A DNA stretch of 64,000 nucleotides from the NCBI RefSeq assembly GCF_004210375.1, contig NC_134829.1:28102034-28166033 (forward strand), read 5' to 3'. This stretch comes from Tachypleus tridentatus. Taxonomy: Eukaryota; Arthropoda; Merostomata; Xiphosura; Limulidae. Shown here one piece after another: positions 32,502 through 44,267 of the stretch. The first letter of the stretch is position 1. Every line of letters begins with the position of its first letter. Under the pieces are notes generated by a model, which was not told the origin of the DNA, did no database searches, and saw only the letters and a list, made by a program, of their open reading frames with translations. The position numbers and the translations under genes are program-made.

Positions 32502-33428
32502 TAAAAGGGTAGCGTCGGAACCGTGAGTGTTACAGCATCCCCACTTTTACAAACTTGACGTTTACAGTACCTGTAAATTATAGATTTGTATTCATTTTCT
32601 GGAAGGGGGCGCATGCCCCAGACCCAATTACATTGAACTGCTTTTAGCTGCTCCTTATGCTTACAATATCTCATTGTAAAATCTAGATTGCTAGTCAAGC
32701 GTATCCACTTTGGAACTCCTTTCTATACCAGTTTCCTTATAAAAGAGTGACGAGGTATGAAATACTTACGTAATATAATTAATGTAAACGTACTCAGTAC
32801 AAAGGCCCAATAACTAAATTATCTTAACGAGATTTGAATAATAGTTTATAGGCCACAGAAGGCGAGAATGTTTTTAACTAGGTTTATATCACCGTTTCTA
32901 TTTAAAGGCGCAGAAAAAAATACTTGAAAACAACTTGTATGATTTTATGAGTTTGTTTATTACTTGTTTGTAGAGGGCGACGACTTTGCTATATTTATAC
33001 AAATGCCTCGCTCAGGTCAAAGTAATGCAGTCGAGACGCCGAAATATTTAAGAAACGGGTACGAGTAAATCCATTTATACCAAATATCTCATATATTTAC
33101 ACAGCTTAAAAATAAAGTGTTCATGAAACAAACACTATGTGATTACTTAATCATTATTTAGAATTAATGATGAATCGTTTCAAACTTTTTTGTTTATGCA
33201 TATGTTAAACAGAAATAGTTTGGAATATATTATTTTCAAGTCTTGATAGGCCTAAATTCTTCCTGTTAATTAGTTACCTGTATCGGCAGCTCAGATAGAC
33301 AATATACAACATAGGTAAAAATATATTTAAAATTGAAATTTTATAGCATAAATATTTATGTTTATAATTTTTCAATTTATAATGGCGGAAATTTGAACCA
33401 AAAATTATAGAGGAATTTTATCCCCCAT
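32502..33428. other. Unassigned DNA
   Basis: Nothing recognised. Confidence 0.4.
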
Positions 33429-33441
33429 ACACTATGATGAG

Positions 33442-33561
33442 AGTCCTCAGCTGGTACAGCGGTAAATCTGCAGATTTACAACGTTACAATCAGGGGTTCA
33501 GTTCCCCTCGGTGGACTCAGCAGATAGCCGAGGTGGCTTTGTTGTAAGAAACAACACTAAT
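33442..33561 (+). repeat. SINE-B, complete
   Basis: AGCTGGTACAGCGGTAAATC, GGGGTTCAGTTCCCC and GCTTTGTTGTAAGAAACAAC. Flanking 13-bp duplication ACACTATGATGAG / ACACTATAGTGAG. Confidence 0.92.
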
Positions 33562-33574
33562 ACACTATAGTGAG

Positions 33575-33869
33575 ATTTACTGTCAGAAACATGTGTAAAT
33601 GAAGCTCTTCAACAGATTACTTAATACTTAGTTTTTAAGCTTAGAGTGCCATTTATTTATGTACCATTTGTTCATATGTTACAAGTCAAAACAAAATACG
33701 ATTTACCATCATTTCAAGCTAAATATTTTACTGACTATTCTCAATAACATCTACAAGGGAGAGAATTCCAACTCACACCGATTTGTTCAAGTACGTCTGC
33801 CATCCTTTGAAATGAGCTCGTTCCACCCAAGGAAGTGGCAGATGCAGAGCCAATAGAATTCAAAGTTCT
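33575..33869. other. Unassigned DNA
   Basis: A 65-codon frame (33659-33856) has no support as a gene. Confidence 0.4.
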
Positions 33870-34100
33870 AGAGGAATCATAGAAAGAATATAAATATTTG
33901 TGAACCTCTATCCTCCGACTTCCCGACGCAATGAAGCTACCCAGGATGGCTTGACAGATGTTATATGGAGAGTAAAGTTATGTGATTCCAGTTGTTTAGC
34001 CATCTTACCCTTGAAAACAACTGTGTTTTTCGAAGTGTGACACAAAGCTCACGAACGTTTTGACTTAAACTTTCGTTTAGTCTAAGTCTAATTCCACGTT
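33870..34100 (-). repeat. Interspersed repeat of unknown type, copy 2
   Basis: Reverse complement of 22435-22655. Shared landmarks are AATATTTGTGAACCTC, CTTCCCGACGCAATGAAGC and CCAGTTGTTTAGCCATCTTA. Confidence 0.7.
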
Positions 34101-34247
34101 CTTTCGTAACCACTACCGTCACTTACCAAGTGAAAGTTTCTGTTAAGTTTTAGATGCAATCTCGAAAATTTTTACTCTTATAACTCCACAGTCTGAGCTG
34201 TTCTGCTTCTACCGAATATGTTGAAAACGGATTCCCTTTTAAACTTT

Positions 34248-34515
34248 GTGCCTGGCCAGGTAGTTATCGAACTCGACTAGCAATCTGAGGGTCGCAGGTT
34301 CGCCTCCCCGTCACACCAAGCATGCTTGTCCTTTTAGCCGTGGTGACGTTATATGTTACGGTCAATCCCATTATTCGTTGGTAAAAGAGTAGCCCAATAG
34401 TTGCCGGTAGGTGGTGATGACTAGCTGCCTTCCTGTTAGTCTTACGCTGCTAAATTAGGGAAGCTAGTGCAGATAGCTCTTGTGCAGCGTTGCGCGAAAT
34501 TCAAAACAAACAATC
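34248..34515 (+). repeat. SINE-A, damaged head
   Basis: GTGCCTGGCCAGGTAGTTATC replaces the usual start; the body and tail (GCGCGAAATTCAAAACAAAC) are intact. Confidence 0.92.
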
Positions 34516-34754
34516 AAATTTCTAACCGTTGCTGTGTATAACGTGTACTGCATTACAAGGATTAGCAGAATTTACGACCTTTCGAGATACAGTTAACGAA
34601 ACCGTCATAACTAAACAAACAAAAAAAAAACAATAACGAAAATGTATGGAAAATTACCTGAACATATTCTATACTAACTGTAATAGAGATAAGATTGGTA
34701 ACTATTTTATTTGCGACAGAAAGAATATTTACCCATTAAGTTTTCCAAATAATT

Positions 34755-34889
34755 TGGTTTGTTTTGAATTTCGCGCAAAGCTACACGAGGGCTATCAGCG
34801 CTAGCCATCCCTAATTTAGCAGCGTAAGACTAACAGGAGTCTAAGTCGTGACTAAGTCGAGTGCCTTGACTGCCTGGCCATGCCAGACC
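34755..34889 (-). repeat. SINE-A, large internal deletion
   Basis: The tail half (GAATTTCGCGCAAAGC to GCGTAAGACTAACAGG) joins directly to the head end (AAGTCGAGTGCC...GGCCATGCCAGACC). Confidence 0.9.
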
Positions 34890-35082
34890 TTTTCCAAACA
34901 GACTTATAAGATTGTCAAAACGTAACTGTAGAAAAACAGTTTTTTATTATTTTGACGAAACCCTGACAAATACCGTGTTCAGAAAAAAAATGGCGAACTT
35001 GACTGTTACATTTTATATATAATTTATCTTCGAATGAAGACTTTAATTAAATATTTAAATGATATTCAATGGAAAATACACT

Positions 35083-35135
35083 TTGATGGTTAGAACATTC
35101 AACTTGCAATTTATAGGTCGCGGGTTCGAATCCAT
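35083..35135 (+). repeat. tRNA-like head fragment
   Basis: GATGGTTAGAACATTCAAC and GGTCGCGGGTTCGAATCC are good A-box and B-box matches with no SINE body behind them. Confidence 0.5.
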
Positions 35136-35204
35136 TCAACAAATGGTAGTTACGACAATTGGATGTTGATGAGTTACTAAAATACGTACGTAAAGTATTT
35201 TGTT

Positions 35205-35765
35205 TTTTCAGGTGCTTAATTGAAATATTATTAAAGAATATTTAAAAATTAATTAATTTACATCGTAGCCATTTTAATAAGATATGAATAATAGAGATGT
35301 AGCAGTTGTTACAAGCTTATAGTGAGAACATGTTTCCTACTTTAAATACACCAATACTCAGTCATTTTTATAAAATATTAATCTTTTCTCAGATTTTAAT
35401 TTTTTTAAGTTTATTAACTTTTCAAATTTAATTGTTTTCTAATTTCATTTTTAAATATTTTCGTCTAAAAATATTTCTTGCTTTTTACATCTATAGAGTT
35501 TAATTTCAATTTGGTCAAGTCGTTAGAGCGGTTAACTCGCAAATTTATGGGTTCACCAGATCAAAACCCGTCATTGAACATGCTCACTCTTTCAGCTGAG
35601 GGAGTATTATAATGTATCGATCAATCCCACTATCGCTTGGTAACAGAGTAGCCCAAGAGCTGGTGATAGGTGGTGTTTGTTAGTTGCTTTTTTTCTACTC
35701 TATCACTTCAAAATTAGGGACGGTTACCATCTATTGCCCTTGAAAATGTTTGCACTAAATACAAC
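35205..35765 (+). repeat. Composite interspersed repeat, copy 2
   Basis: Matches 510-1062 along its length. The 3' half reads CAATTTGGTCAAGTCG, TTAACTCGCAAATTTATGGG, CATGCTCACTCTTTCAGC and AGAGTAGCCCAAGAGCTGG, a decayed SINE-A body. A run of nine G follows at 35777. Confidence 0.6.
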
Positions 35766-36039
35766 AAACACGTAATGGGGGGGGGAGGTACTAGAAGTTG
35801 ACAATGAAATGGGTTTTGTTTACTTTTATCTCGTACGTTTGTATCCAATATTATTGGCTATGATTAGGCTTGGAATGATTTAAGTTGAGACTAAAGAGCT
35901 GTTCAAATTTTTATTTTTCAGTACCAGTTAATCTAACACCTTGCAATGGTTGGTGAGACAGCCAGCATTGATAAAACGAATTAATTTTCCGATATTTTCA
36001 CAAGTCATAACTGTGTGTACTATTTGTTGATAAAATAAT
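35766..36039. other. Unassigned DNA
   Basis: Contains the G-run at about 35777-35786; nothing else recognised. Confidence 0.4.
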
Positions 36040-36120
36040 AGTCGCCCAAGAACTGGCAGTTGATGGTGTCGACTAATTGTCTTCTTTTAGTGTTTCACCA
36101 CTAAATTATGAAAGAATGAA
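36040..36120 (+). repeat. SINE-A-like decayed fragment
   Basis: TAGTCGCCCAAGAACTGGC...GTCGACTAATTGTCTTC and CACCACTAAATTATG retain only the second half of the body. Confidence 0.55.
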
Positions 36121-37367
36121 TCTGGACAACAGGGGTGGGGGAGACCGAGAAAAAGGTAATGGAAAAAAATGATTCTGAGAAAAAACAACAACAGAAAATT
36201 ACGCAAAAAGGTGAAAAAGTCAAAAAGTATTTTGCAAAACAGTATCAAGAATAGTTAAGTTAAGCCTATTTCAGTTATTAAAACCATGTAAACCAACTGG
36301 GTTAATAATTAAACTGTTATTAATACAATTTTGTAATCAATGGCTTCATCTTATAGGCTTTCCTTTACTGCTCAACATTTTCTACGAAATCCTACTGTTC
36401 TGAATATCCTTTCTCATAATTGCTTAATTTGTACGTATATTATATATACGTCAACATGATTTCTAATCATTGTATGGTATAATAAAATAGTAATATGCTT
36501 ATTTCGATTTTTTTTCCATTTATGCTGTTCCTAAAACATAGAATTTTCTTTTCTACTTTTTTACGTGTTTATGTAATTTTTATCCTTTTTACTTTATTAC
36601 TACCACTGAGAAAGGAAATGGGCACCACCAAGTTAACAAGTGACTTAGGCCGCTTATCTGTGAAGTATAATAGTGTTATCTTTGTTTTGTTTTAGGGTAG
36701 CAACAGTCGATCCGTCTTGATGCTTTGAGATGATTCGATTATCGTTACCTGAGATTACTGTTAAACACAAAAAAACTTCGTCAAATCTTACCTGCTGTTA
36801 TAGGAGAGTGTGACAGGTTCAGTTGAGCTGTTTTTATTGTCATACAAAATCTCAATAATAGTAATTAAATATCCTAGGTTATCTGCCTATCTGACAACTG
36901 TAATTTGTTTTAGGCCAAACTAAACAATTGTAGCCTTTCTTGCCAGAGGGAATTTAACGCCCTTTTTACGAATGTGATTTTTTTAAAGGAAACAAATCTC
37001 ACTTTCAGATCTAGATTACCTTCGGGAGGTTCATATAGTTTTAGAACTGTTAAACGTTATTAAGGATAATGTAGCGAGATGAATTGTCCTTTTTTACACC
37101 TTCTTATAGACGAGATAATAAATCTAGCGACCTACAGGCTAGTCAACCAAAAACTATCAGACAGATGAACGTACAACTAAAGTTAACAAAAATATTTAAA
37201 AACAATGTTAAAGAAAATTTTCCTTGGTTTATTCATTGCTTCCCCAAATACATATAAGTACACGGTAAATAGAACACAACAATAAAAAAAAGAAACTTTT
37301 AACTCATTTAAAACAAAAAGTGGCTTCGTTTTGATACTGGTGTAAAGTGTCGTTGTGAAATCGCTTT
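36121..37367. other. Unassigned DNA
   Basis: No element recognised. Two minor frames (36495-36695 plus, 37183-37401 minus) lack coding character. Confidence 0.4.
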
Positions 37368-37445
37368 GTTTGTTTGTTTGTTTTGTTTTTGAATTTCGCA
37401 CAAAGCTACTCGAGGGCTATTTGTGCTAGCCGTCCCTAATTTATC
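37368..37445 (-). repeat. SINE-A tail fragment
   Basis: TTTGTTTGTTTGTTTTG through CTAGCCGTCCCTAATTTATC; it then runs into the 57-bp shared block. Confidence 0.9.
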
Positions 37446-37448
37446 AGT

Positions 37449-37506
37449 ACAAGAAAATGGCTGTCAGGTTGTTCGGCAAGAGTGATAAATTGTGATAGCT
37501 TGTTCG
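37449..37506. repeat. 57-bp shared block, copy 2
   Basis: Matches 20989-21046. It sits exactly where the SINE-A copy breaks off. Confidence 0.6.
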
Positions 37507-37534
37507 AAATTAAAAACCCTTTTCCAACAAAATG

Positions 37535-37805
37535 GTTTGTTTGTTTTGAATTTCGCGCAAAGCTGCTCTAGGGCTATTTGTGCTAGCCGTCCCTAATTTA
37601 TCAGTATAAGACTAGAGGGAAGGCAGCTAGTTATCACCACCCATCGCCAACTCTTGGGCTACTCTTTTACCAACGAATAGTGTGATTGACCGTCACATTA
37701 TAACGCCCGGCTGAAAGGGCGAGCATGTTTGGCGCGACGGGGATGCGAACCTGCAACCCCCAGATTACGAGTCGCACATCTTAACACGCTTGGCCATGCC
37801 GGGCC
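37535..37805 (-). repeat. SINE-A, GTGCG subfamily
   Basis: TTTGTTTTGAATTTCGCGC to CTTGGCCATGCCGGGCC, with a 5-base loss at the CCCCCAC run (ACGCCCGGCTG). Confidence 0.95.
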
Positions 37806-37969
37806 ATTCCTTAATGAACTTATCGAATTACACGTCACACAACGATGCTTTGACAACCAATTTGCTTTCGTGACGTGATACAGTTAAAAGGGGGTTGTAA
37901 TAATTGTTTTTATGATTTAAAGTAACAAAATTAAAGTAACTTAGACAATAGTTTTCTAACCTATCATTG

Positions 37970-38055
37970 AGATGTGCACAACGAGTATTGAAACCAGATT
38001 TTTAGTATTATAAGCCCACAGACTTGACGCTGATCCGATAGCGAGGGCTATAGAA
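37970..38055 (-). repeat. SINE-C fragment
   Basis: GAGTATTGAAACCAGATTTTTAG (in two blocks GAGTATTGAAACC and AGATTTTTAG) and CCCACAGACTTGACGCTG. Confidence 0.55.
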
Positions 38056-38139
38056 AATTACTTGAAATTAAATCTTGATTACCAATTTAACTACCAGACG
38101 AATTTTTTAATTGCTAATTAAAATTATAGAAATTAAAGG

Positions 38140-38411
38140 GTTTGTTCTGAATTTCGCCCAAAGCTACACGACGAGGGCTATATGCGCTAGCCGTCTCTAA
38201 TTTAGCAGTGTAAGACTAGAAGGAAAGCAGCTAGTCATCACCACCCACTGTCAACTCTTGGGCTACTATTTTATCAACGAATAGTGGGATTGACCTTACA
38301 TTATGACGCCCCCACGGATGAAAGGGTAAGCATGTTTGCTGTGACGTGGATTCGAACCCTCGACCCTCGGATTACGAGTCGAGTGCTTTAACCACCTGGC
38401 CGTGCTGGGCC
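38140..38411 (-). repeat. SINE-A, complete
   Basis: TTTGTTCTGAATTTCGCCC to CTGGCCGTGCTGGGCC. Weak flanking duplication AAATTAAAGG / AAATTCAAGG. Confidence 0.95.
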
Positions 38412-39371
38412 AACAAATTCAAGGTCTTCCGCATCATGTATGCAGGCATAAATAATATACAACATATTAGTAGATTTTGCCTTAACGCAACCACAAAATC
38501 AGGTTACACACCTATTAAAATCGAAAACGACAGGAAAAAAGAAATAAAAATGCTCGTATCTAAATTAACGAAGTTGGTGTCTAAATTCAGACGTTGTATT
38601 TTGTTTTTAGTTGAAGAGGTTTTTTTTTAACTACAGTTAGTTTTTATGGATAAAGTTGTTCGGGTGTGTAGATAAAATCATTTATGTGTATGCAAGTGTG
38701 ACTGACAAGCATAGCTTTACTGCAGTCTTTCTTAATAAAGTTAAGTAAAGAACTGAGTAGGATATGCATATATTACATTCAATCTCAATAGTTAATCATT
38801 TATCGAGAAAAACAATTGTTTCGCGATTTCACCATTTTAAAATTGCGAAAGACCGAAACGAAATGTTATTTCGGTTTTTGTGCAAATTACTTTGCTCTAA
38901 TTGCGAAAAGTAAATTGTCAAATAAAAAAAACAACAACAATGAAACAGAAGATATATAACAGCTGTTTCGATCTGTTTGCATGAAACAATTTAAACAAAT
39001 TGCGAAATCTAAAAAATGCCAAAAAGACAAAGAACAAAACAGAAAACAGTTTTAAAATAGAAGAAACTAGTAATACAGACTCGTACCACTAGAAACCGGG
39101 TTTAGATAACCGTGGTGAGCAGATCACAGATAGCGCTTTGTACTCAACAAAAACATTATAAAGGTTAACGGTTTTGTTTCATTATTCAGTTGTAACCGTT
39201 TGATACGTTTAGTGAATCAAGCAAAACGTAGCGTTTTTGAAAATTAAAAAGATTTATACGTGATAAAAAACAAATTTTATGTTTGTAAATATTTATACCA
39301 GAAATAAACGGCTTTATAATACGAAATTAGTTATTTTACTTTAATTGAATAGTTAGCGTTTTAATTTACAA
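38412..39371. other. Unassigned DNA with a decayed SINE-C
   Basis: About 39090-39160 reads GAAACCGGGTTTAGATAACC, GGTGAGCAGATCACAGATAG and GCTTTGTACTC, a SINE-C in plus orientation. The rest is AT-rich with no gene seen. Confidence 0.45.
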
Positions 39372-39508
39372 GTCCCTGCTGATACAACGGTAAGTATACG
39401 GGTTTACAACGCTAAAATCAGGGGTTCGATTCCCCTCGGTGGACTCGGCTGACAGCCCGGTGTGGCTTTGCTATAACAAAATACAAACAAACACACACAC
39501 ACACACAC
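39372..39508 (+). repeat. SINE-B, complete, with (CA)n tail
   Basis: CCTGCTGATACAACGG, GGGGTTCGATTCCCCTCGG and GGTGTGGCTTTGCTATAAC, ending in a CA run. Flanking near-duplication TTTAATTTACAA / TTTACTTTACAA. Confidence 0.93.
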
Positions 39509-39520
39509 TTTACTTTACAA

Positions 39521-39906
39521 TTCTACTAAAACACACACCTTAAATGACGGTACACAGCTTTGAGATTCGCGCATTATTACATACCATTAGATAGAACAAT
39601 TACCGATTATGAAAACAATTGGCAGAAGGGTTCAACATCCTAGATCCGTACTTCCTTAAACAATATTGTTATTAATTCCTGAAAAACCGGAGAGGTCCAT
39701 ATCCATTAGACCCTACTAGATCTGCACCTTATCAAACAACATTAATTAATACGTACAGTGCAAAAAAAAAAGAAACAAATAGTATATTTACACTTTATAT
39801 AATATTTAAGAAACTAGAAAGTTGGTATTAGGTGCTTGTCTGCTAGTTGTCACACCTCTATTCATTAATTCAAAATTTGTGACAGTGTTGGATAGCTTTA
39901 ATAGCT
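39521..39906. other. Unassigned DNA
   Basis: Nothing recognised. Confidence 0.4.
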
Positions 39907-39916
39907 TTGTAATAAT

Positions 39917-40178
39917 TTGTAAATTTTGAATTTCGCGCAAAGCTGCACGAAAACTGTCTGCGCTAGCCATCCTTAATTTAACAGTGTAAAACTAGAGGGA
40001 AGGCAGCTAGTCATCACCACTCACCGTCAACTCTTTTACCAACGAATAGTGGGATTGACTGTTAAATTATAACGCCCACAAGACTGAAAGGGCGACCATG
40101 CTTGGTGTAACGGGGATTCGAAACCGGGAATCTCAAATTACGAGTCGGGCGCCTTAACCACCGCTGTGCCCGGCCCCC
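39917..40178 (-). repeat. SINE-A
   Basis: AATTTTGAATTTCGCGC to CGCTGTGCCCGGCCCC. Perfect 10-bp duplication TTGTAATAAT. About 12 bp (TGGGCTACTC) are deleted in the body. Confidence 0.95.
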
Positions 40179-40188
40179 TTGTAATAAT

Positions 40189-41182
40189 GAGAAACAAGTT
40201 TAACGGAAATGGGAAATGAACCCAAGGCCTTCAAATCACCTCTCCTCTTCCAATTATGTAGTTTTGGGCTTAACTACAAACAAACTTAATGACAGTATAT
40301 CGGTTACTTGGACAGCTGGAATAATCGAGAACAGTAAATGACTGGAAACCTTAATTTCTATCAATTGATCATTTTCGTGACAAACGATTTAACCGTTGGT
40401 TACAGGTAATCGGTTATATCGATTAATTCGCTTAGTTTTAATCTTTACAGGTGACCACTTTCGAAAAAGTTATTTTTATTAATATAAAGTTAGATAACTA
40501 TGTACGACCACCATTTTTTGTGCTTTTTTTATTAGTGTAAGCAACTACTATATTTATATGTTTGTTTGTAGAGATGTTGGTATAGCATCGACACATATAT
40601 ATAACAGTACTACAGAATTTCTCAAAATTTAACAAAAGGAGTCATATTGTGGCAAAATAGTTTAAAGTGAACTGCTGTTACATGTATAACACTGTATTAA
40701 AAACACGTCAAACTGTAATATGCGCGAATTAAGGTTTTTACTAAAATGCATTAGATTATACCTTTCATTTTTATTTTGTCTCACAAGTTGCGTTAAACAG
40801 TTAAATCAGTTACTGTTGCTCTTGCTCTAATGGGGGCTGTTGACAGTGAACTTTATGAACAATTTTTTTGTTTATTTTTGATTTTTCTTCGTTTTTATGG
40901 AGGAAGCATTTAAAAAAGGAAGTATTCGAAGCTTTATAAATTATACTGACTCGCGAGAAAAACTAATCATAGTCTCCAAGTTAAATTTTCAGTATCAAGT
41001 CAGGCCTTATAAACTAGCAGTCTAAAGCTGATAGATAATTGAAAGTCGTATTGAACTATCAAGATCATTGTACTTGAAGACAGAAATCGCAGAGGAAGTC
41101 GACTAACCTGTAACTGACATCTTTTGTTCAATATGAGAACCTAATGTACTTCAAAAGTGACCCCGGCACCTCCACAGTATAG
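40189..41182. other. Unassigned DNA
   Basis: Nothing recognised. Confidence 0.4.
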
Positions 41183-41460
41183 GCACGGCATGGTCAGGTG
41201 GTTAAGGCACTCGACTCGTAGTCTGTGGGTAGCGAGTTCAGATCCCTGTCACACCAAACATGCTCGCCATTTCAGCCGTGGGGGCATTATAATGTAACGA
41301 TCAATCCCACTATTCGTTGTTAAAAGAGTAGCCCAAGAGTTGGCGGTGGGTGGTGATGACTAACTACCTTCCCTCCTCTCTTACACTGCTAAATTAGGGA
41401 TGGTTAGCGCAGATAGCCCCCGTGTAGCTTTGCGCGAAATTCAAAAACAAACAAACAAAC
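41183..41460 (+). repeat. SINE-A, complete
   Basis: GCACGGCATGGTCAGGTGG to GCGCGAAATTCAAAAACAAAC. Confidence 0.96.
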
Positions 41461-42029
41461 TTTAAGAGTGACAACGAGGAACAGTTAGGCGCTGCTCAGA
41501 TATCTGGACAACTTTTAAATTAGTACGTGAGAAACAGATATTCTCAAACTCAGGGGTCATTTGAGAGACGTGTATTATTTGTGTGTCAGAAGAAAAGTCC
41601 TAAAGTGTTCAGTTTCTTTAAAGCAAAAATAATCGTCGCTTCTCTGTAAGTATCAATACCAAAGCAACTGTATCTTTTTTCTGCTTTATTCTTTGTGGGT
41701 TTCGTGTTTTAGACTTTGTGATTTAAGTCGTTTCGCTGAAAGGAAGAAGCAGAAGTTTCTCTACTGTTTCGTTTTTGCTTATTTGGTGTTTCACGTCTCA
41801 CAACTCTAAATTCAGAAGTTACATTTCATTTCGACCTTTTATAATTTTGACGAGGTCAAATTACGAAAAGGTTTTTTTTTTTCAATAAATGACTAAATCC
41901 CGAGATTAGCCGTTAATTATCTATAACACAATACTATCAGCAATGCGATGTATAAAATTACATTCATGTCCGTAATTTAATTAATAATAATATTCATTTA
42001 CCATGTAATATTAATTCATCCTGAACCAT
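41461..42029. other. Unassigned AT-rich DNA
   Basis: A T-run at 41873-41883; nothing else recognised. Confidence 0.4.
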
Positions 42030-42142
42030 CCCCCGGTTGAGTCAGCTATAAGTTTACAAAGCTAAAATTAGGGTTTGATTTTGCTCGGTGAACACAGCAG
42101 ATAGCCCAATGTAGCTTTGCTATAAGAAAACACGCACACACT
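42030..42142 (+). repeat. SINE-B, decayed head
   Basis: TATAAGTTTACAAAGCTAAA, GGGTTTGATTTTGCTCGGTG and CAGCAGATAGCCCAATGTAG in order. Confidence 0.8.
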
Positions 42143-42918
42143 CATCCTGAACCCTAGTGAGCCACTCATCCAGTTTAAAACCACTATGATATCTGACGCA
42201 AATACTGTGAAATATTAAACGTATTTAAACCATGTAAGCCGAGTGATATATTTCAGACACTTATGTAAAATCGACTTTCATTGCATCACATATTCACGAA
42301 GACGACTCGAATATCGTAACACAGATGATCAAATCGGGCAGTGCATAATGGGCTTTACTGGTTCACAGTGTTCTGTGAAGCAGAAACTAGAGATAAATCT
42401 AGTTCCAAACATTTAAATTATAGGTCTTATATACTCAGTAACAGATATACGTACATATAAACATGTTCATATATTTAATGTAAATGCAAAAGCGGAACAG
42501 AGCAAAAATATTTTTGCTTCAACCTAATTTTGTTCATTACTGATGTTTGGTCGTTTATTTCTTTCAGGATCTGAACAAAAACAACAAAAAAGGATATTCT
42601 CACGATTAATACGTTAATACAGACCCTGCAGCACTTTTTGGACACGAAATATCAACTCTGCTATGCTACTCGGCGATGGTTCTGAAGCTTTTTCTTTTTT
42701 AAATTGATATTTAACACTTAATAGCATTACCTGTCTAAGGCTCCGATTATAATCACAACAGACAGTTGACAGGAATACAAAAAAAAAAAAAAGTGAAGTT
42801 ATTTATTTAATAGGATAAACGTTATATCTTGTATGGTATAATAACATTCAAGTATTTGTTCAACAATTGACCGAGAAACCAGTTTTTCCTTGACGTCATG
42901 CAATTTATCTCAAAGAAG
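42143..42918. other. Unassigned DNA
   Basis: An A-run at 42779-42792; nothing else recognised. Confidence 0.4.
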
Positions 42919-43310
42919 AATATTACATTTACTTTCAGTACAAGTGGTTTTTGTTGCACCTCACATTGTACGTTTTTTCACACTGTAAATATTACATTTA
43001 CTTTCAGTACAAGTGGTTTTTGTTGCACCCCACATTGTACGTTTTTTCACACTGTAAATATTACATTTACTTTCAGTACAAGTGGTTTTGTACGTTTTCC
43101 ACACTGTAAATATTACATTTACTTTCAGTACAAGTGGTTTTGTTACATACATTGTATGTTTTTTCACACTGTAAATATTATATTTACTTTCAGTACAAGT
43201 GGTTTTTGTTGCACCCCACATTGTACGTTTTTTCACACTGTAAATATTACATTTACTTTCAGTACAAGTGGTTCTTGTTGCACCCCACATTGTACGTTTT
43301 TTCGGACTGT
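42919..43310. repeat. 69-bp minisatellite, six units
   Basis: Units start (AATATTACATTTACTTTCAG) at 42919, 42988, 43057, 43109, 43174 and 43243. Spacing is 69 bp except for two shortened units of 52 and 65 bp. Because 69 is divisible by three and the unit lacks stops in several frames, long frames are open on both strands (42898-43353 plus, 42961-43290 minus). Their products are plain 23-residue repeats. No start context, splice site or domain suggests a real gene. Confidence 0.95.
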
Positions 43311-43372
43311 TGGGGGATTATTTGTATTGAATTGGGAGATGGTAGTGTTGTAAGCTGCATTTCTAAATATTT

Positions 43373-43755
43373 TGGTTTGTTTAGTTTAATTTTAATTTCG
43401 TGCAAAGCTACACGAGTGCTATCTGCGCCAGCTATCCCTAATTTAGCAGTGTGTGTATGTGTTTTCTTATAGCAAAGCCACATCGGGCTATCTGCTGAGC
43501 CTACCGAAAGGAAGCAAACACCCTGATTTTATCGTTGTAAATCCGTAGACTTACCGCTGTGCTAGCGGAGGGCAGCAGTGTAAGACTAGCGAAAGGCAGC
43601 TAGTCGTCACCACCCACTGCCATCTCATGGGTTACTCTTTTACCAACGAATAGTGGGATTGACTGTCACACTGTAACGTCCCCACGGCTGAAAAGGTGAG
43701 CTTGTTTGGTGTGAAAAAGATTCGAACCCGCGACCCTCAGATTACGAGTCGAGAG
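43373..43755 (-). repeat. SINE-A interrupted by a SINE-B
   Basis: Tail half 43373-43452 and body half 43574-43755 are separated by a SINE-B. AGCAGTGT is duplicated at both junctions (43445-43452 and 43574-43581). The tRNA head end is missing. Confidence 0.93.
43453..43573 (-). repeat. SINE-B nested in SINE-A
   Basis: GTGTTTTCTTATAGCAAAGC, CCCTGATTTTATCGTTG and CTTACCGCTGTGCTAGCGG; 8-bp duplication on both sides. Confidence 0.93.
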
Positions 43756-44267
43756 CATTTTATATAAGTAATCAATATGTTACATAGAGCTCTAGGCTAC
43801 CGATGAGTTACGAAAACAATAGTTGAAAGATACGTTAGTAACCTGTTGAATGAAGTTTGATAAAAATGAACTCAAAATATAATAAAAAAAATATGTTTCG
43901 TTTAGTTTACGTGACATCAACAGGTGATTAAAAATTTCGCAAAATAATGAGTACATCAAGATGGTGAAATAAACTAAGGTGTATGATTAATTGAAAAACC
44001 TTCTTCAATTATACGTTGACTTACGTTTTTTCGCTCTGTGAAACAGAAACTTTGAAATTTGGTGGTTTATGTTTCGTGCCCTTACTGGCGATATCATGGT
44101 CGTAATTAATGAAATACCTGTTTTTGTTTTCTTAAATTTTGTTAGTAATTAATATTTCATGCATACTATCAAAATTATAAGTGAATAACAAGGGTGAAGG
44201 AATCGTTGTCAAGTAAACCGTAAAAGAGTTCGAAAATGATTAACATGTCTGTTTCAAATCTAACAAC
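43756..44267. other. Unassigned AT-rich DNA
   Basis: Nothing recognised. Confidence 0.4.

Noticed and set aside
42898..43353. 151-codon gene on plus strand and 109-codon gene on minus strand
   Set aside because: Both are translations of a 69-bp minisatellite whose length is divisible by three.
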